Under the pieces are notes generated by a model that made no database searches, had not been told where the DNA came from, and saw nothing but the letters and a program-made list of their open reading frames with translations. This document shows positions 1 to 11,173 of a stretch of 29,272 nucleotides of DNA, piece after piece. Source of the stretch: Chara braunii (taxonomy: Eukaryota; Streptophyta; Charophyceae; Charales; Characeae). Numbering within the stretch: position 1 is the first letter of the stretch; every line of letters starts with the position of its first letter. Both the position numbers and the translations under genes were made by a program. The DNA is taken from assembly GCA_003427395.1 (NCBI GenBank), contig BFEA01001034.1:99269-128540 (forward strand), in the 5' to 3' direction.

Positions 1-464
1 GCGCATCATTTTGTCAGAGAGTTTCTCTCGACTTCAGTCGCTACCTTATCGTCTTTTTCCTGAGGCTCGCCGCAGCGGAAACACAATAAATAGTATAGGC
101 GTAATCAATTCTGACGACTTTGGAATTCCAACTTCATCCTTCATCCTCCGGACCCCGTGCATCATTTTGTAGAGAAGCGTTTCACAAAGACGACGTCTTT
201 TTATAATTCGCCAGTTCCAACATATCGATCTCAATGACCTTCACATTACCGAATGCTTCCTTGTGCTTGACCTCCTTCTTTTCAGCCATTGTCGGATGTA
301 TTGATGCCCAACCTCCGCTTCCTTCACAAACTCTTGCGAGGGCTTTGATCCTGGACGAAATGTTGATCCAGACACTGTTGTGGACTAGGGGATCTGCCAT
401 CCTACGGACTTTGACTTTTATGTATGCAGTTAAGGGAACGAGTCGGCCGGCATATGACACTGAA
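1..464. other. Unassigned DNA left of the satellite
   Basis: No gene is recognised. Two direct repeats beginning GCATCATTTTGT lie at about 4-28 and 162-186, roughly 158 bp apart. A 92-codon open frame runs on the minus strand from 460 to 182, but it has no recognisable domain and its start codon sits at the satellite border, so it may be chance or an exon relic. Confidence 0.4.
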
Positions 465-3400
465 ATTCTTCAACCCCCGAAATTAATTTACCGCCCGCCA
501 AAGTTAGAATTCGACTCCCTTTATAATTTTGGACCCCTATAACGGTGGGTCTTAACCCCACCGTCATTCTTCGCACCCGAAATTAACGGTAGGTCTTAAC
601 CCCACCGTCATTCTTCGCACCCGAAATTAATTTGAATCCCCCGAAATGTGAATCCAACCCCTTTTATAATTTTTGAACCCCTATAGTGGTGGGTCCTAAC
701 CGCCAGGGCATTCTTGGCACCCCGAAATAAAGTTAACCCCTCGAAAATGAGAATCCGACCCCCTTTATAATTTTGGACCCCTCTAACCGTGGGTCCTAAC
801 CCCCAGGTAATTCTTGGCACCCCGAAATTAATTTAACCCATCCAAAGTGAGAATTCGACCTCCTTTACAATTTTGGACCCCTATAACGGTGGGTCTTAAC
901 CCCACCGTCATTCTTTGCACCCCAAATTAATTTGAACCCCCTTAACTGAGAATCCGACCTCCAAATATAATTTTTGGACCCCTGCAGAGGTGGGTCTCAA
1001 CCCTACCGTCATTCTTCACACCATGAAAGTAATTAGACCCCTCTTAAGTGAGAATCCGACGCCCTTGATATTTTTTGGACCCCTTTAGCGGTAGGTCCTA
1101 ACCGCTCGGGCATTCTTCACACCCCGAATTTAATTTGACCTCTCTTAAGTGAGAATCGGACCCCCTTTAAAATTTTTGAACCCCTATAGCGGTGGGTCCT
1201 AACCGCCGGGGCATTCTTCGCACCCCAAATTTAGCTTGACCCCTCTTAAGTGAATTTCGGATCCCCTTTATAATATTTGAACCCCTCTAGCGGTGGGTCC
1301 TAACCGCCAGGGCATTCTTGGCACCCCGAAATTAATTGAACCTCCCCAAAATGAGAATCCGACCCCCTTTNAACCTCCCCAAAATGAGAATCCGACCCCC
1401 TTTATAATTTTGGACCCCTCCAACGGTAAGTCATAACCCGCAGGTAATTCTTCAACCCCCGAAATTAATTTACCCCCCCCCAAAGTTAGAATTCGACCCC
1501 CTTTATAATTTTGGACCCCTATAACGGTGGTTCTTAACCCCACCATCATTCTTCGCACCCGAAATTAATTTGAACCCCCTGAAATGAGAATCCGACCCCT
1601 TTTATAATTTTTGAACCACTATAGCGGTGGGTCCTAACCGCCAGGGCATTCTTGGCACCCCGAAATAAAGTTAACCCCCCGAAAATGAGAATCCGAACCC
1701 CTTTATAATTTTGGACCCCTATAACCGTGAGTCCTAACCCCCAAGTAATTCATGGCACCCCGAAATTAATTTAACCTCCCAAAAGTGAGAATTCAACCCC
1801 CTTTATAATTTTGGATCCCTATAACGGTGGGTCTTAACCCCACCGTCATTCTTCGCACCCGAAATTAATTTGAACCTCACGAAATGAGAATCCGACCCCT
1901 TTTATAATTTTTGAACCCCTATAGCGGTGGGTTCTTACCGCCAGGGCATTCTTGGCACCCCGAAATAAAGTTAACCCCCCGAAAATGAGAATCCGACCCC
2001 CTTTATAATTTTGGACCCCTCTAACCGTGGGTCATAACCCCTAGGTAATTCTTGGCACCCCGAAATTAATTTAACCCCCCCAAAGTGAGAATTCGACCCC
2101 CTTTACAATTTTGGACCCCTATAACGGTGGGTCTTAACCCCACCGTCATTCTTCGCACCCCAAATTAATTTGAACCCACTTAACTGAGAATCCGACCGCG
2201 AAATATAATTTTTGGACCGCTGTAGCGGTGGATCTCAACCCCACCGTCATTCTTCGCACCGTGAAATTAATTAGACCCCTCTTAAGTGAGAATCCGATGC
2301 CCTTGATATTTTTTGGACCCCTTTAGCGGTGGGTCCTAACCGCCAGGGCATTCTTCGCACCCCGAACTTAATATGACCCCTCTTAAGTGAGAATCGGACC
2401 CCCTTTAAAATTTTTGAACATCTATAGCGGTGGGTCCTAACCTTCAGGGCATTCTTCGCACCCCGAATTTAATTTGACCCCTCTTAAGTGAGAATCGAAC
2501 CCCCTTTATAATTTTTGAACCCCTCTAGCGGTGCGTCCTAACCGCCAGGGCATTCCTGGCACCCCGAAATTAATTTAACCTCCCCAAAATGAAAATCCGA
2601 CCCCCTTTATAATTTTGGACCCCTGTAACGGTGGGTCCTAACCCGTAGGTAATTCTTCAACCCCCGAAATTAATTTACCCCCCCCCAAAGTTAGAATTCG
2701 ACCCCCTTTATAATTTTGGACCCCTATAACGGTGGGTGTTAACCCCACTGTCATTCTTCGCACCCGAAATTAATTTGAACCCCCCGAAATGAGAATCCGA
2801 TCCCTTTTATAATTTTTGAACCCCTATAGCGGTGGGTCCTAACCGCCAGGGCATTCTTGGCACCCCGAAATAAAGTTAAACCCCCGAAAATGAGAATCCG
2901 ACCCCCTTTATAATTTCGGACCCCTCTAACCGTGGGTCCTCACCACCAGGTAATTCTTGGCACCCCGAAATTAATTGAACCTCCCCAAAATAAGAATCCG
3001 ACCCCCTTTATAATTTTGAACCCCTCTAACGGTGGGCCCAAACCCTCAGGTAATTCTTCAACCCCCGAAATTAATTTACCCCCCTCAGAGTTAGAATTCG
3101 ACCCCCTTTATAATTTTGGACCCCTATAACGGTGGGTCTTAACCCCACCGTCATTCTTCGCACCCGAAATTAATTTGAACCCCCCGAAACCCCTATAGCG
3201 GTGGGTCCTAACCGCCATGGCATTCTTGGCACCCCGAAATAAAGTTAACCTCCCGAAAATGAGAATCCGACCCCCTTTATAATTTTGGACCCCTCTAACC
3301 ATTGGTCCTAACCCCTAAGTAATTCTTGGCACCCCGAAATTAATTTAACTCCCCAAAAGTGAGAATTCGACCCCCTTGACAATTTTGGACCCTTATAACG

Positions 3401-5455
3401 GTGGTTCTTAACCCCACGGTCATTCTTCGCACCCCAAATTAATTTGAACCCCCTTAACTGAGAATCCGGCCCCCAAATATAATTTTTGGACACTTACAGC
3501 GGTGGGTCCTAACCGCCAGGGCATTCTTGGCACCCCGAAATTAGTTTGACCTCCATTAAGTGAGAATCTGATCCCCTTTATAATTTTTGCACCCCTATAG
3601 CGGCGGGTCCTAACCGCCAATCCATTCTTGGCACCCCAAAATTAATTTAACCGCCCCAAAGTGAGAATCCGACCCCCTTTATAATTTTGGACCCCTATAG
3701 TTGTGGGTCCTAACCCCCTAGTCATTCTTTGCACCCCGAAATTAATTATACCGCCCTCAAGTGAGAATCCGATCCCCTTAACAAGTTTTGGACCCCTGTA
3801 GCGGTGGGGCTCAACCCCACCGTCATTCTTCGCACCCCGAAATTAATTAGACCCCTCCTAAGTAAGAATCCGACTCCCTTTTTAAGTTTTGGACCCCTTT
3901 AGCGGTGGGTCCTAACCGCCAGGGCATCTTGGCACCCCAAATTAAATTTGACCCCTCTTAAGTGAGAATCGGACCCCCTTTATAATTTTTGAACCCCTCT
4001 AGCGGTGGGTCCTAACCGCCAGGGCATTCTTGGCACCCCGAAATTAATTGAACCTCCCCAAAATGAGAATCCGACCCCCTTTATGATTCAAGACCTCTCT
4101 AACGGTGGGTCCTAACCCGCAGGTAAGTCTTCAACCCCCGAAATTAATTTAACCCTCCCACAGTTAGAATTCGACCCCCTTTATAATTTTGGATCCCTAT
4201 AACGGTGGGTCTTAACCCCACCATCATTCTTCGCACCCGAAATTATCTTGAACCCCCCGAAAGTAGAATCCGACCCCTTTTATAATTTTTGAACCCGGTG
4301 GGTCCTAACCGCCAGGGCATTCTTGGCACCCCGAAATAAAGTTAACCCCCTGAAAATGAGAATCCGACCCCCTTTGTAATTTTGGACCCCTCTAACCGTG
4401 GGTCCTAACCCCCAGGTAATTCTTGGCACCCCAAAATTAATTTAACCCCCCAAAAGTGAGAATTCGACCCCCTTTACAATTTTGGACCCCTATAACGGTG
4501 GGTCTTAACCCAACCATCATTCTTCGCACCCCAAATTAATTTGAACCCCCTTAACTGAGAATCATTCTTCGCACCGTGAAATCAATTAGACCCCTCTTAA
4601 GTGAGAATCGGACCCCCTTTATAATTTTTGAACCCCTATAGCGGTGGGTCCTAACCGCCAGGGCATTCTTGGCACCCCGAAATTAATTGACCCCCCCCAA
4701 AATGAGAATCCGACCCCTTTTATAATTTTGGACCCCTCTAACGGTGGGTCCTAACCCCCAGGTAATTATTCACACCCCGAAATTAATTTAAACCCCCCAA
4801 AGTTAGAATTCGACGCCCTTTTTAATTTTGAACCCCTATAACGGTGGGTCTTAACCCCACCGTTATTTTTGACCCCCCTTAACTGAGAATCCGACCCCCA
4901 AATATAATTTTTGGACCCCTACAGCGGGTGGGTCCTTACTGCCAGGGCATTCTTGGCACCCCGAAATTAGTTTGACCCCCATTAAGTAAGAGTCCGACCC
5001 CCTTTATAATTTTTGGATCCCTTTGGCGATGGGTCCTAACTGCCAAGGCATTCTTCGCAACCCGAAATTAATTTGACCCCGACCCCTTTTCTAATTTTGG
5101 ACCCCTCCAGCGGTGGGTCCTAACCCCCCGGTCAGTCTTCGAACCCCGAGATTAATTAGACGCCTCTTAAGTGAGAATCCGACCCCCTTAATAATTTTTG
5201 GACCCCTGTAGCGGTGGGTCTCAACCCCACCGTCATTCTTCGCACCCCGAAATTAATTAGACCCCTCTTAAGTGAGAATCCCACCCCCTTTATAATTTTT
5301 GGACCCCTTTAGCGGTGGGTCCTAACCGCCAGGGCATCTTGGCACTCCGAATTTTTTTTGACCCCTCTTAAGTGAAAATCGGACACCCTTTCTAATTTTT
5401 CAACCCCTCTACCGGTGGGTCCTAACCGCCAGGGCATTCTTGGCACCCCGAAATA
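465..5455. repeat. Satellite array, ~100-bp monomer with higher-order structure
   Basis: About fifty tandem monomers are present. The landmark TTCTTGGCACCCC/TTCTTCGCACCC recurs almost exactly every 100 bp (ending near 720, 820, 920, 1020 and 1120). Each monomer has five C-runs preceded by A (ACCCC) at monomer positions near 7, 24, 46, 65 and 87, with AT-rich stretches such as GAAATTAATTT and TTTATAATTTTGG between them. Each closes with a dyad (GCGGT...ACCGC or CGGTGGG...CCCACCG). Monomers fall into types that recur in a fixed order; nine-type runs occupy about 613-1550 and 1850-2754. Several monomers are shortened (568-611, 3156-3224, about 4527-4567). The plus strand is strongly C over G. 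Short open frames on the minus strand exist only because the unit is stop-poor there; 100 is not a multiple of 3, so the frame changes at each monomer and coding is unlikely. Its chromosomal role (centromeric, subtelomeric or interstitial) cannot be told from sequence. Confidence 0.97.
1339..1403. other. Contig-join scar: 32-bp duplication around an N
   Basis: The 32 bases at 1339-1370 are repeated exactly at 1372-1403, separated by a single N at 1371. The duplication lies inside one satellite monomer and makes it about 33 bp too long. An exact overlap flanking a one-base gap is what an assembler leaves when two overlapping contigs are joined without merging, so this is probably not biological. 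Confidence 0.85.
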
Positions 5456-6360
5456 ACTCTGAAAATTCGAGGGTTCGTACATTTGGTCGCGATCTTTAAA
5501 AAGAAAATATTTTAAAAAATTAAAAAATCATTTTAACCGCGAAAAAAATTGCGGGAGCAATTTGACCCATTTTCGAAAATCCACCTCGGGCGAACAAGTC
5601 CACAGCCTGAAAATCTACTCCGGGCGTAACATTGCAAAACAACGGGAAAGCGGAGCTCTTGGTGAAAATAGGGCACGAAAATGAATTTCCGCTACAGAAG
5701 AAGGGCTCAAAGTTCCACGGAAAGATAAAGTAACTGCTGGAAAGCGCACTCCCACTTCGTGACGCGAAATTAAGCGGGAGGACTGAAAAAAAGAGTCGTT
5801 GGTGTGTGTGAAGGTGAATGAATGATTGACTCTGCTAGAATTGTATAATGTGATTGACTCTTGTCTTCAGGTCGGTAATACTACCAGCCACATGTTATTC
5901 ACGGCAACACACTTAGACACTTATGCTATCCTGGGCCTTGATCCATATGTTTCGTCAACACGAGATTTATACATTTGGTTTGAATATCCAGCCTTGTGCT
6001 TCTCCCTGATTGATAAGCAGATTAGGATTATTGCTAAGGCGACAATCCTCATTTATTTTCTGATCATTTTCATCTGTTCATGATTGAAAGGTCAAAGACC
6101 TATGTTTTCCTTGCTGAATTCGGACTGTTTACGTGAATGTGTTGTGTGTATGTGACATCTCCTCGCCTAATCACTCAGCCTTGTCTCATCTCACATGTAT
6201 GCATGCTATGGTTAAAGAGTTTTCACAGGGATATATGTCGAATGAACTTAATCACTAGGTAGGATGGTATGTGTCTTATGCGCAACCCCTGATAATTGAA
6301 GTATTAAGAGGGATCCTGTTTTTTTAAAAAATGGGATAGGTTATAGAAACTATTTTCTAG
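5456..6360. other. Unassigned sequence right of the satellite
   Basis: The satellite stops abruptly at a GAAATAA-type monomer start. What follows is unique-looking, AT-rich DNA. An 85-codon open frame at 5826-6083 ends in a hydrophobic stretch but matches no family I know and has no supporting signal. I see no RNA gene and no mobile-element end. Confidence 0.4.
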
Positions 6361-6900
6361 GCAAAACGTAGTATGCGCGAAACGTTCTTCAGTCGAGTCG
6401 ACCTGATTTGTAAGTCGGTCTGGGAGATCAGCGCCCCGATGCCCGACAAGTATACGGGTCATTCTTAGGCGTTCAACCGCACGTATGCCTATGTTACGAC
6501 GATCGAGAAAACGCCCTCGGCTGCCCTACCTCTGCGATTGCATGTAAAAGCCTTCGCACGTGGTTCAGTAGCTCAACAGGGATACGCCCACCTAAGGGAT
6601 GGTGACAGCTCCCGCAGGTGGAGGTATGTTGTACCTCGCGGGATCCCTAACCTGTCGTAGGGAGTCGTGAGAGGTATAGCACGCGCGCACGGTCGGAGTT
6701 GGTCTCTGGCTGAAGCTCTATTAAAACTCCTGCGTGATACAACCGTGAGATTCAACATAAAAAAAAACTACTTAACGTCTGGGTGTGGGATCGCCGCGCA
6801 CGACAGGTGGCGCCGTTGCCGGGGATCTCGGTGTCCAGCCGAGGTCCTCAGTGAACGCACTCGGGTTTGGTAAAACGATGATCGCGGCAAAACGACAACC
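6361..6900. other. GC-rich island with hairpins
   Basis: This stretch is clearly richer in G, C and CpG than both flanks. It contains an interrupted hairpin at 6610-6643 (TCCCGC at 6610-6615 with GCGGGA at 6638-6643, and AGGTA at 6622-6626 with TACCT at 6632-6636), next to TCCCTA...TAGGGA. Open frames on both strands here are short and unrecognised. It could be a remnant of an inserted element. Confidence 0.35.
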
Positions 6901-9480
6901 TTTAAACGAGTTGATATAGCTTGTGATCTATAAGACTTAGTTGAGTTACCGTAGGATAAACACTTAGAAGGTTATACGCGTGAAGAAAAAATGAGGTCAC
7001 GTCGGCAATGCCGATAGATGTCACATTGCCCGACAGTTAGGCTACCTACTTGAAGACTCTAAGTATTAGCGAGGGCATTTGTCATATAGTCTGAGTACAA
7101 CATTGTAGATTAAATTAACTTTATTAGTCATTGCTTACGTACTCTAACCAGATCGTCGAATTCCTGAAGTCATATGATATAGGTCTTAATAGTAGACCCG
7201 GTTTCTCAGCGGTTGTCTTACTGAGAGAATGTATCGTGTGACATATGAGTCTATCATTATTTACTTGAGATAATTGTCTTCTCCAAGGCTCTACTTAATA
7301 TGGTATGATGATGAGGGTATTTGCTTAAAAGGTTAGCTAATCCGTGAAGTTGTAATAACAAAAGGTCGTGCGCCTCTGTATGATAGGTGCATTTAGGGAT
7401 AATAACGGTAGTATATTAAGAGTCTGTCAAAATATAAAGGAGTCTTTGAGTTTACAAGAACAAGCTTGAGGTATAAGACATTGTAGCCTATAAAACCCGA
7501 ATATAGGCTTATTGTGTGATGATATGAATAGGTAGAGTGAGAGATATTGTGCTTAGCTGTCTTGATAACTAGGGGGTCAACTATTTAGTAGAGATCTAAT
7601 TAAAATATTATGTTGATCTGGTATGGAATCTGATTGATGAGGTTGCTTATGGAAAGTATAATTTAATCCTTAGAGAATCATGATATACAAGTTAGTTATC
7701 CACTTAGTGACTCATTAATCATTAGGGGCGAGTAGTATGGTAAGCGTAATGTTAGGTCATTTACTTAAAAAATAGGTATCTGTTTGGGGTTGTATTTATT
7801 AGAGTACGATAATCAATTAGCTTTAGGAATTATTGCATAGGGAATCTAATGATATTTATCTTATAATTGAAGCTACGTGAATAAACTCGGACTTTTATCG
7901 ATTGGTTACTCAATATAATCAGAGTGTGAGAGTGTCCACTTACAGGACAACCCTACTCCTCGAGTTGCGGTATTATATAAGCAGTATATGACTGGGTATG
8001 AATAAATGTATGCGAGGAATGAATGATATATGTCTCAAGTAACCTATCATTGTAGGTTTTGTTCTTGGTTGAATGAAGTTTGAGAGTGTTGTGTTTATAT
8101 TTTTGATTGTCTGATAACTGTTTGCGTCTGATTGGATATGTTTATAAATTGTTCTCCTCAATAAGGATAGACAAGCTGTGTGAAATCCACGTTCGACATG
8201 GGACCGGAGGTGAATGGAGTGACCAACCTTTGAAGGGAATGAATTCTCTCAAGGGAGGTCAGCATACAGAACTTGTCATTTGGAGGATTGCAACGTTGAT
8301 TGATACCTTTGCCTGAGAGGTTTGAAGAGGGTATAGTTAAGTCTTGTAGGCGGTAGTGAGACTCACGTCGGAACAATGTTCCTAGTCCACAGTGGGGTGT
8401 TGTCATTTTTCCTTGTACAGGAGAGATGACTACATTGCCGTTGAGAGGGAGGAAGGTGTTGTGATTGTATCAAGATGCTGCTTAGGGAGAAGGCGACTGT
8501 TGTTCGCCACAAGGGAAGGAGTAATGACCTAACCGCATGTCTAGCAGAGTCATCCCACCTTTTTAATTGAGGTCTCACTAACCTCGGTTATGAGAGGTGA
8601 AGTTGTCCTACTCTATTAAGTAGTCGATTGATGGGGTCACAACATCGGAATCAGAGGGAGATGTGGTGAGGCTCAGTCCTAGAAGCGGGGCTCGGGATCT
8701 GGGATATTATCTTTTGATTGGATTACACCACCCCTCGACACGATATACCCCTATCAAGCCTGAAGGAGTAGTATACTTTATGTCATCGTTATCACTGTCA
8801 TTGTAACTTCGTTGTGATTTGTTCTCGTGCAATCTTAATTGTAACGGTTGTTCTCATTGTTAACGAAGTTAGCAATTGTTGTTTGTTTAAATTGGTACGA
8901 CTGATTGTTTTGGTATTGTATGAATTAGGATTTATTTTCCTTACAGTCTCAAACGTTTCTTCTACTATCTTGAGTAATATTCCTTCTGTTGGCAGGAGAA
9001 TGTCACTTACACTTGTATTGTAAAGTTTTGTGACAACAGGGGGAAAACCCTGCGTACAGTAATGAGTTGCATGTGACATGTTCCTTCGACAGTGATATCG
9101 ATCAGGATGATGGAATGTGGTTCGATTTTGATAACTGCCGTCAAAAAGGGGTAATCCTTTTGGGGGCAGCTTAGCTTAATACTCAGACATGGATAAACTC
9201 CTTTGAGTCCTATCAATTCCTTTGCAAAATTCTTTTGCAATCATTATGGAAGTGATGTTTTTTTTCCTTTGATTCGGACAAGCAAAGAGTCAACAAATAT
9301 TTATTTTAAAAATAATGGTTTTTTTTATATATATACAAAATGACCCCGAGGTGCGTGCCTCACCGAGCTATGATCAAAGACTTGGAGGGCGCAACCCTCA
9401 GTAGCAGCTTGACGAATGCTCAATTTATTAGCGCGGGTTCAAGATCGATAATTACAACAATTTATCCTCGTCATGATGAA
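6901..9480. other. Long AT-rich region without recognisable genes
   Basis: The plus strand is rich in T and G and carries frequent stops. The open frames between 7973 and 9240 are under 95 codons, overlap on opposite strands and resemble no protein family. No terminal repeats, tRNA boxes or tandem repeats were found by eye, apart from poly-T and a short TA run near 9320-9337. Confidence 0.4.
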
Positions 9481-9497
9481 CTCATTTTCCTCTCCCT

Positions 9498-9599
9498 CTT
9501 CTTCTTCTTCTTCTTCTTCTTCTTCTTCTTCTTCTTCTTCTTCTTCTTCTTCTTCTTCTTCTTCTCCTTCTTCTTCTCCTCCTTCTTCTTCTTCCTTCT
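9498..9599. repeat. (CTT)n microsatellite
   Basis: A perfect CTT run extends from 9498 to about 9565 (roughly 22 copies) and continues imperfectly with CTC and CCT interruptions to 9599. The poly-phenylalanine open frame across it is an artefact of the repeat. Pyrimidine-rich sequence continues to about 9930. All-pyrimidine tracts of this kind can form triplex DNA. Confidence 0.95.
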
Positions 9600-10233
9600 A
9601 GCGCACCTCCTTCCTTCTACGAGGTCGAGTCCTCCTTTCCTCGTCTGCGTGCGCTACCCCATCTGCTTCCTGCGCTCTCCCCTGCTCCCCGCTTGCACGT
9701 CTGGCACAGCGCCCTTCTTCGACTGCCTGTTCAAGTAAGTATTTTCCCCTCCCTCTTTCTCCCTTCTCCTTCTTCTTCTTTCTTTTATCCTTCTTCTTCT
9801 TCTTATACTACTTCTCTGTGCGTGCGGCCATCTTCCTCTCTGCGCACCACCTCCGTTGTTCCCCTCGCACCATCTCCATCACGAGCGTTCCTTTTCCTCC
9901 TGCGCACTTCCTCCCCGCTCCGCGGTACGAATTTCGTCGGCCCTGGGAAAGTGAGTCGATATACCCCTGTAGGATTCCTGAGCTTTCAACCGCGGGCTAA
10001 TCGAGTAGCCCTGACTCGAACGAATCCACCCTCAATAGTAGGGTAGATTCGTTTGAGTAACTCGTGAAAATTTTGTTTCCTAAAACGAAAAGGACAATTT
10101 TTTTTAAGAAAGAAAATAAAAAGGAATAAAGGGAATAAAGGTAAGTATGAAAAATAAAGAAAAAATAAAAAAAAACAAAAATTGCATCTAACTACTAATC
10201 CTCCCGTGGAGCCAACTGTCGGATCCGGGGCCC
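9600..10233. other. Pyrimidine-rich then A-rich spacer
   Basis: C/T-rich sequence with short CTT clusters (for example 9768-9810) runs to about 9930. Mixed sequence follows, then an A-rich stretch at 10060-10180. The Ser/Pro/Phe-rich open frames here are low-complexity translations and are not taken as genes. Confidence 0.4.
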
Positions 10234-10311
10234 ATGCTTAACTTACCTCGAACTAACCCCCTCCCCCCCGACGCGGAGGTCACGGGTTCAAGTCCCGGCC
10301 TACCGAAGGCG
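10234..10311 (+). repeat. tRNA-related fragment (B box and T arm)
   Basis: CGGGTTCAAGTCCCG at 10283-10297 forms a tRNA T arm: a 4-bp stem closing a 7-nt TTCAAGT loop. It contains the RNA polymerase III B-box match GGTTCAAGTCC at 10285-10295. I find no convincing A box or acceptor pairing upstream, so this is a SINE remnant or a chance match rather than a tRNA gene. A hairpin AGCTCCT/AGGAGCT follows at 10421-10448. Confidence 0.4.
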
Positions 10312-10614
10312 GGGTACCAAAAGCTAGTGGAACTCCTTATCAAAAATGAGCTAGTTGGAGGCCGGATGGATTCGATCCCCGGGTCCTCCGATCTGCAATC
10401 CACACCGAACCTACAGAGCTAGCTCCTACTTCGGTTAGAAGAGGAGCTGCTCCGATATATATAGAGTAGACACGGGGAGTCTTGGTCCGCCTTGTGACCT
10501 AAACCCTATTCCAAGTTTGTGTGTGTACTTGCCAGCCCGCGTGTATGTCTGAGTGCTCACCGGTTTAAATGTGTGTGTGTCCCTCAAGGCACTAGGCTGA
10601 TCGGAAGGCCCGAA

Positions 10615-10754
10615 GGCCGGTACTTAGCTATGGTCGCGACACTGAAGGTCGTGGCGGGGAAAACACTCAAGTGGCGGGCAAAGAGGCCGGTACCTAGCTA
10701 TGGCCGTGACACTGAAGGTCGTGGCAGGGAAAACACTCAAGTGGCAGGTAGGTC
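10615..10754. repeat. 70-bp tandem duplication
   Basis: Two adjacent copies begin GGCCGGTAC at 10615 and 10685. They differ at only a few positions (for example GGTCGC versus GGCCGT and GGCGGGG versus GGCAGGG), so the duplication is fairly recent. No function is evident. Confidence 0.85.
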
Positions 10755-10918
10755 AGTGTCATACCAAGTAAAGGTAGATGCGCCTGGGTACTCTTGGCCG
10801 AGCAGGAGAAGGCAAAAACCGACCCTTTTAGACGCCCAGTACAGGTAGGTAGCCTGATACTGGCCCAAGTCTCAGTGTGTGTCATAGATGTACCTAACAT
10901 AACATTAACCCAATCAAT

Positions 10919-10941
10919 CCCTCGACCTTTTCGGTCGAGGG
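10919..10941. repeat. 9-bp-stem hairpin
   Basis: CCCTCGACC at 10919-10927 and GGTCGAGGG at 10933-10941 are perfect complements around a TTTTC loop and are followed by TTTT. A bacterial terminator would look like this, but the context is eukaryotic, so it is recorded only as an inverted repeat. Confidence 0.7.
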
Positions 10942-11100
10942 TTTTACTACCAGTCCTAACCATCACAACGCGCGTGATAACAACACGCGGGCATACTTAA
11001 CGAAATTTTCTCACCGATTTTGCCCCGGCCTCAACGGTCGAGGAAAGTCGTTTCAAAGTGTCGCGCGAAGAGCGAGTACGCCTTTAAGTTCACACTGACA

Positions 11101-11173
11101 CCACCATGGTGGCCGACGCAATCGATGTGTTGATTGTAAAAACATGGCCAAATACCCTTGTAAGGGTATTTGG
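11101..11173. repeat. Pair of palindromes
   Basis: CCACCATGGTGG at 11101-11112 is a perfect palindrome. Further on, CCAAATACCCTT (11148-11159) and AAGGGTATTTGG (11162-11173) are perfect 12-bp arms around a 2-nt centre. Such tight palindromes suggest fold-back DNA or the core of a decayed inverted-repeat element. Confidence 0.75.

Noticed and set aside
182-460. 92-codon minus-strand frame left of the satellite
   Set aside because: It looks somewhat protein-like but has no domain I recognise, starts at the satellite border and lacks gene context.
608-3620. Several 60-96-codon minus-strand open frames inside the satellite
   Set aside because: They are stop-poor readings of the ~100-bp repeat. 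The frame changes with each monomer and the peptides simply echo repeat units.
5826-6083. 85-codon frame with a hydrophobic C-terminus
   Set aside because: Length is compatible with chance in AT-rich DNA; no family, promoter or partner exon is visible.
9340-10046. Poly-Phe and Ser-rich open frames
   Set aside because: They translate the (CTT)n tract and pyrimidine-rich flank, not a gene.
10919-10950. Stem-loop followed by TTTT as a Rho-independent terminator
   Set aside because: Everything around it is eukaryotic repeat DNA and no bacterial gene precedes it.
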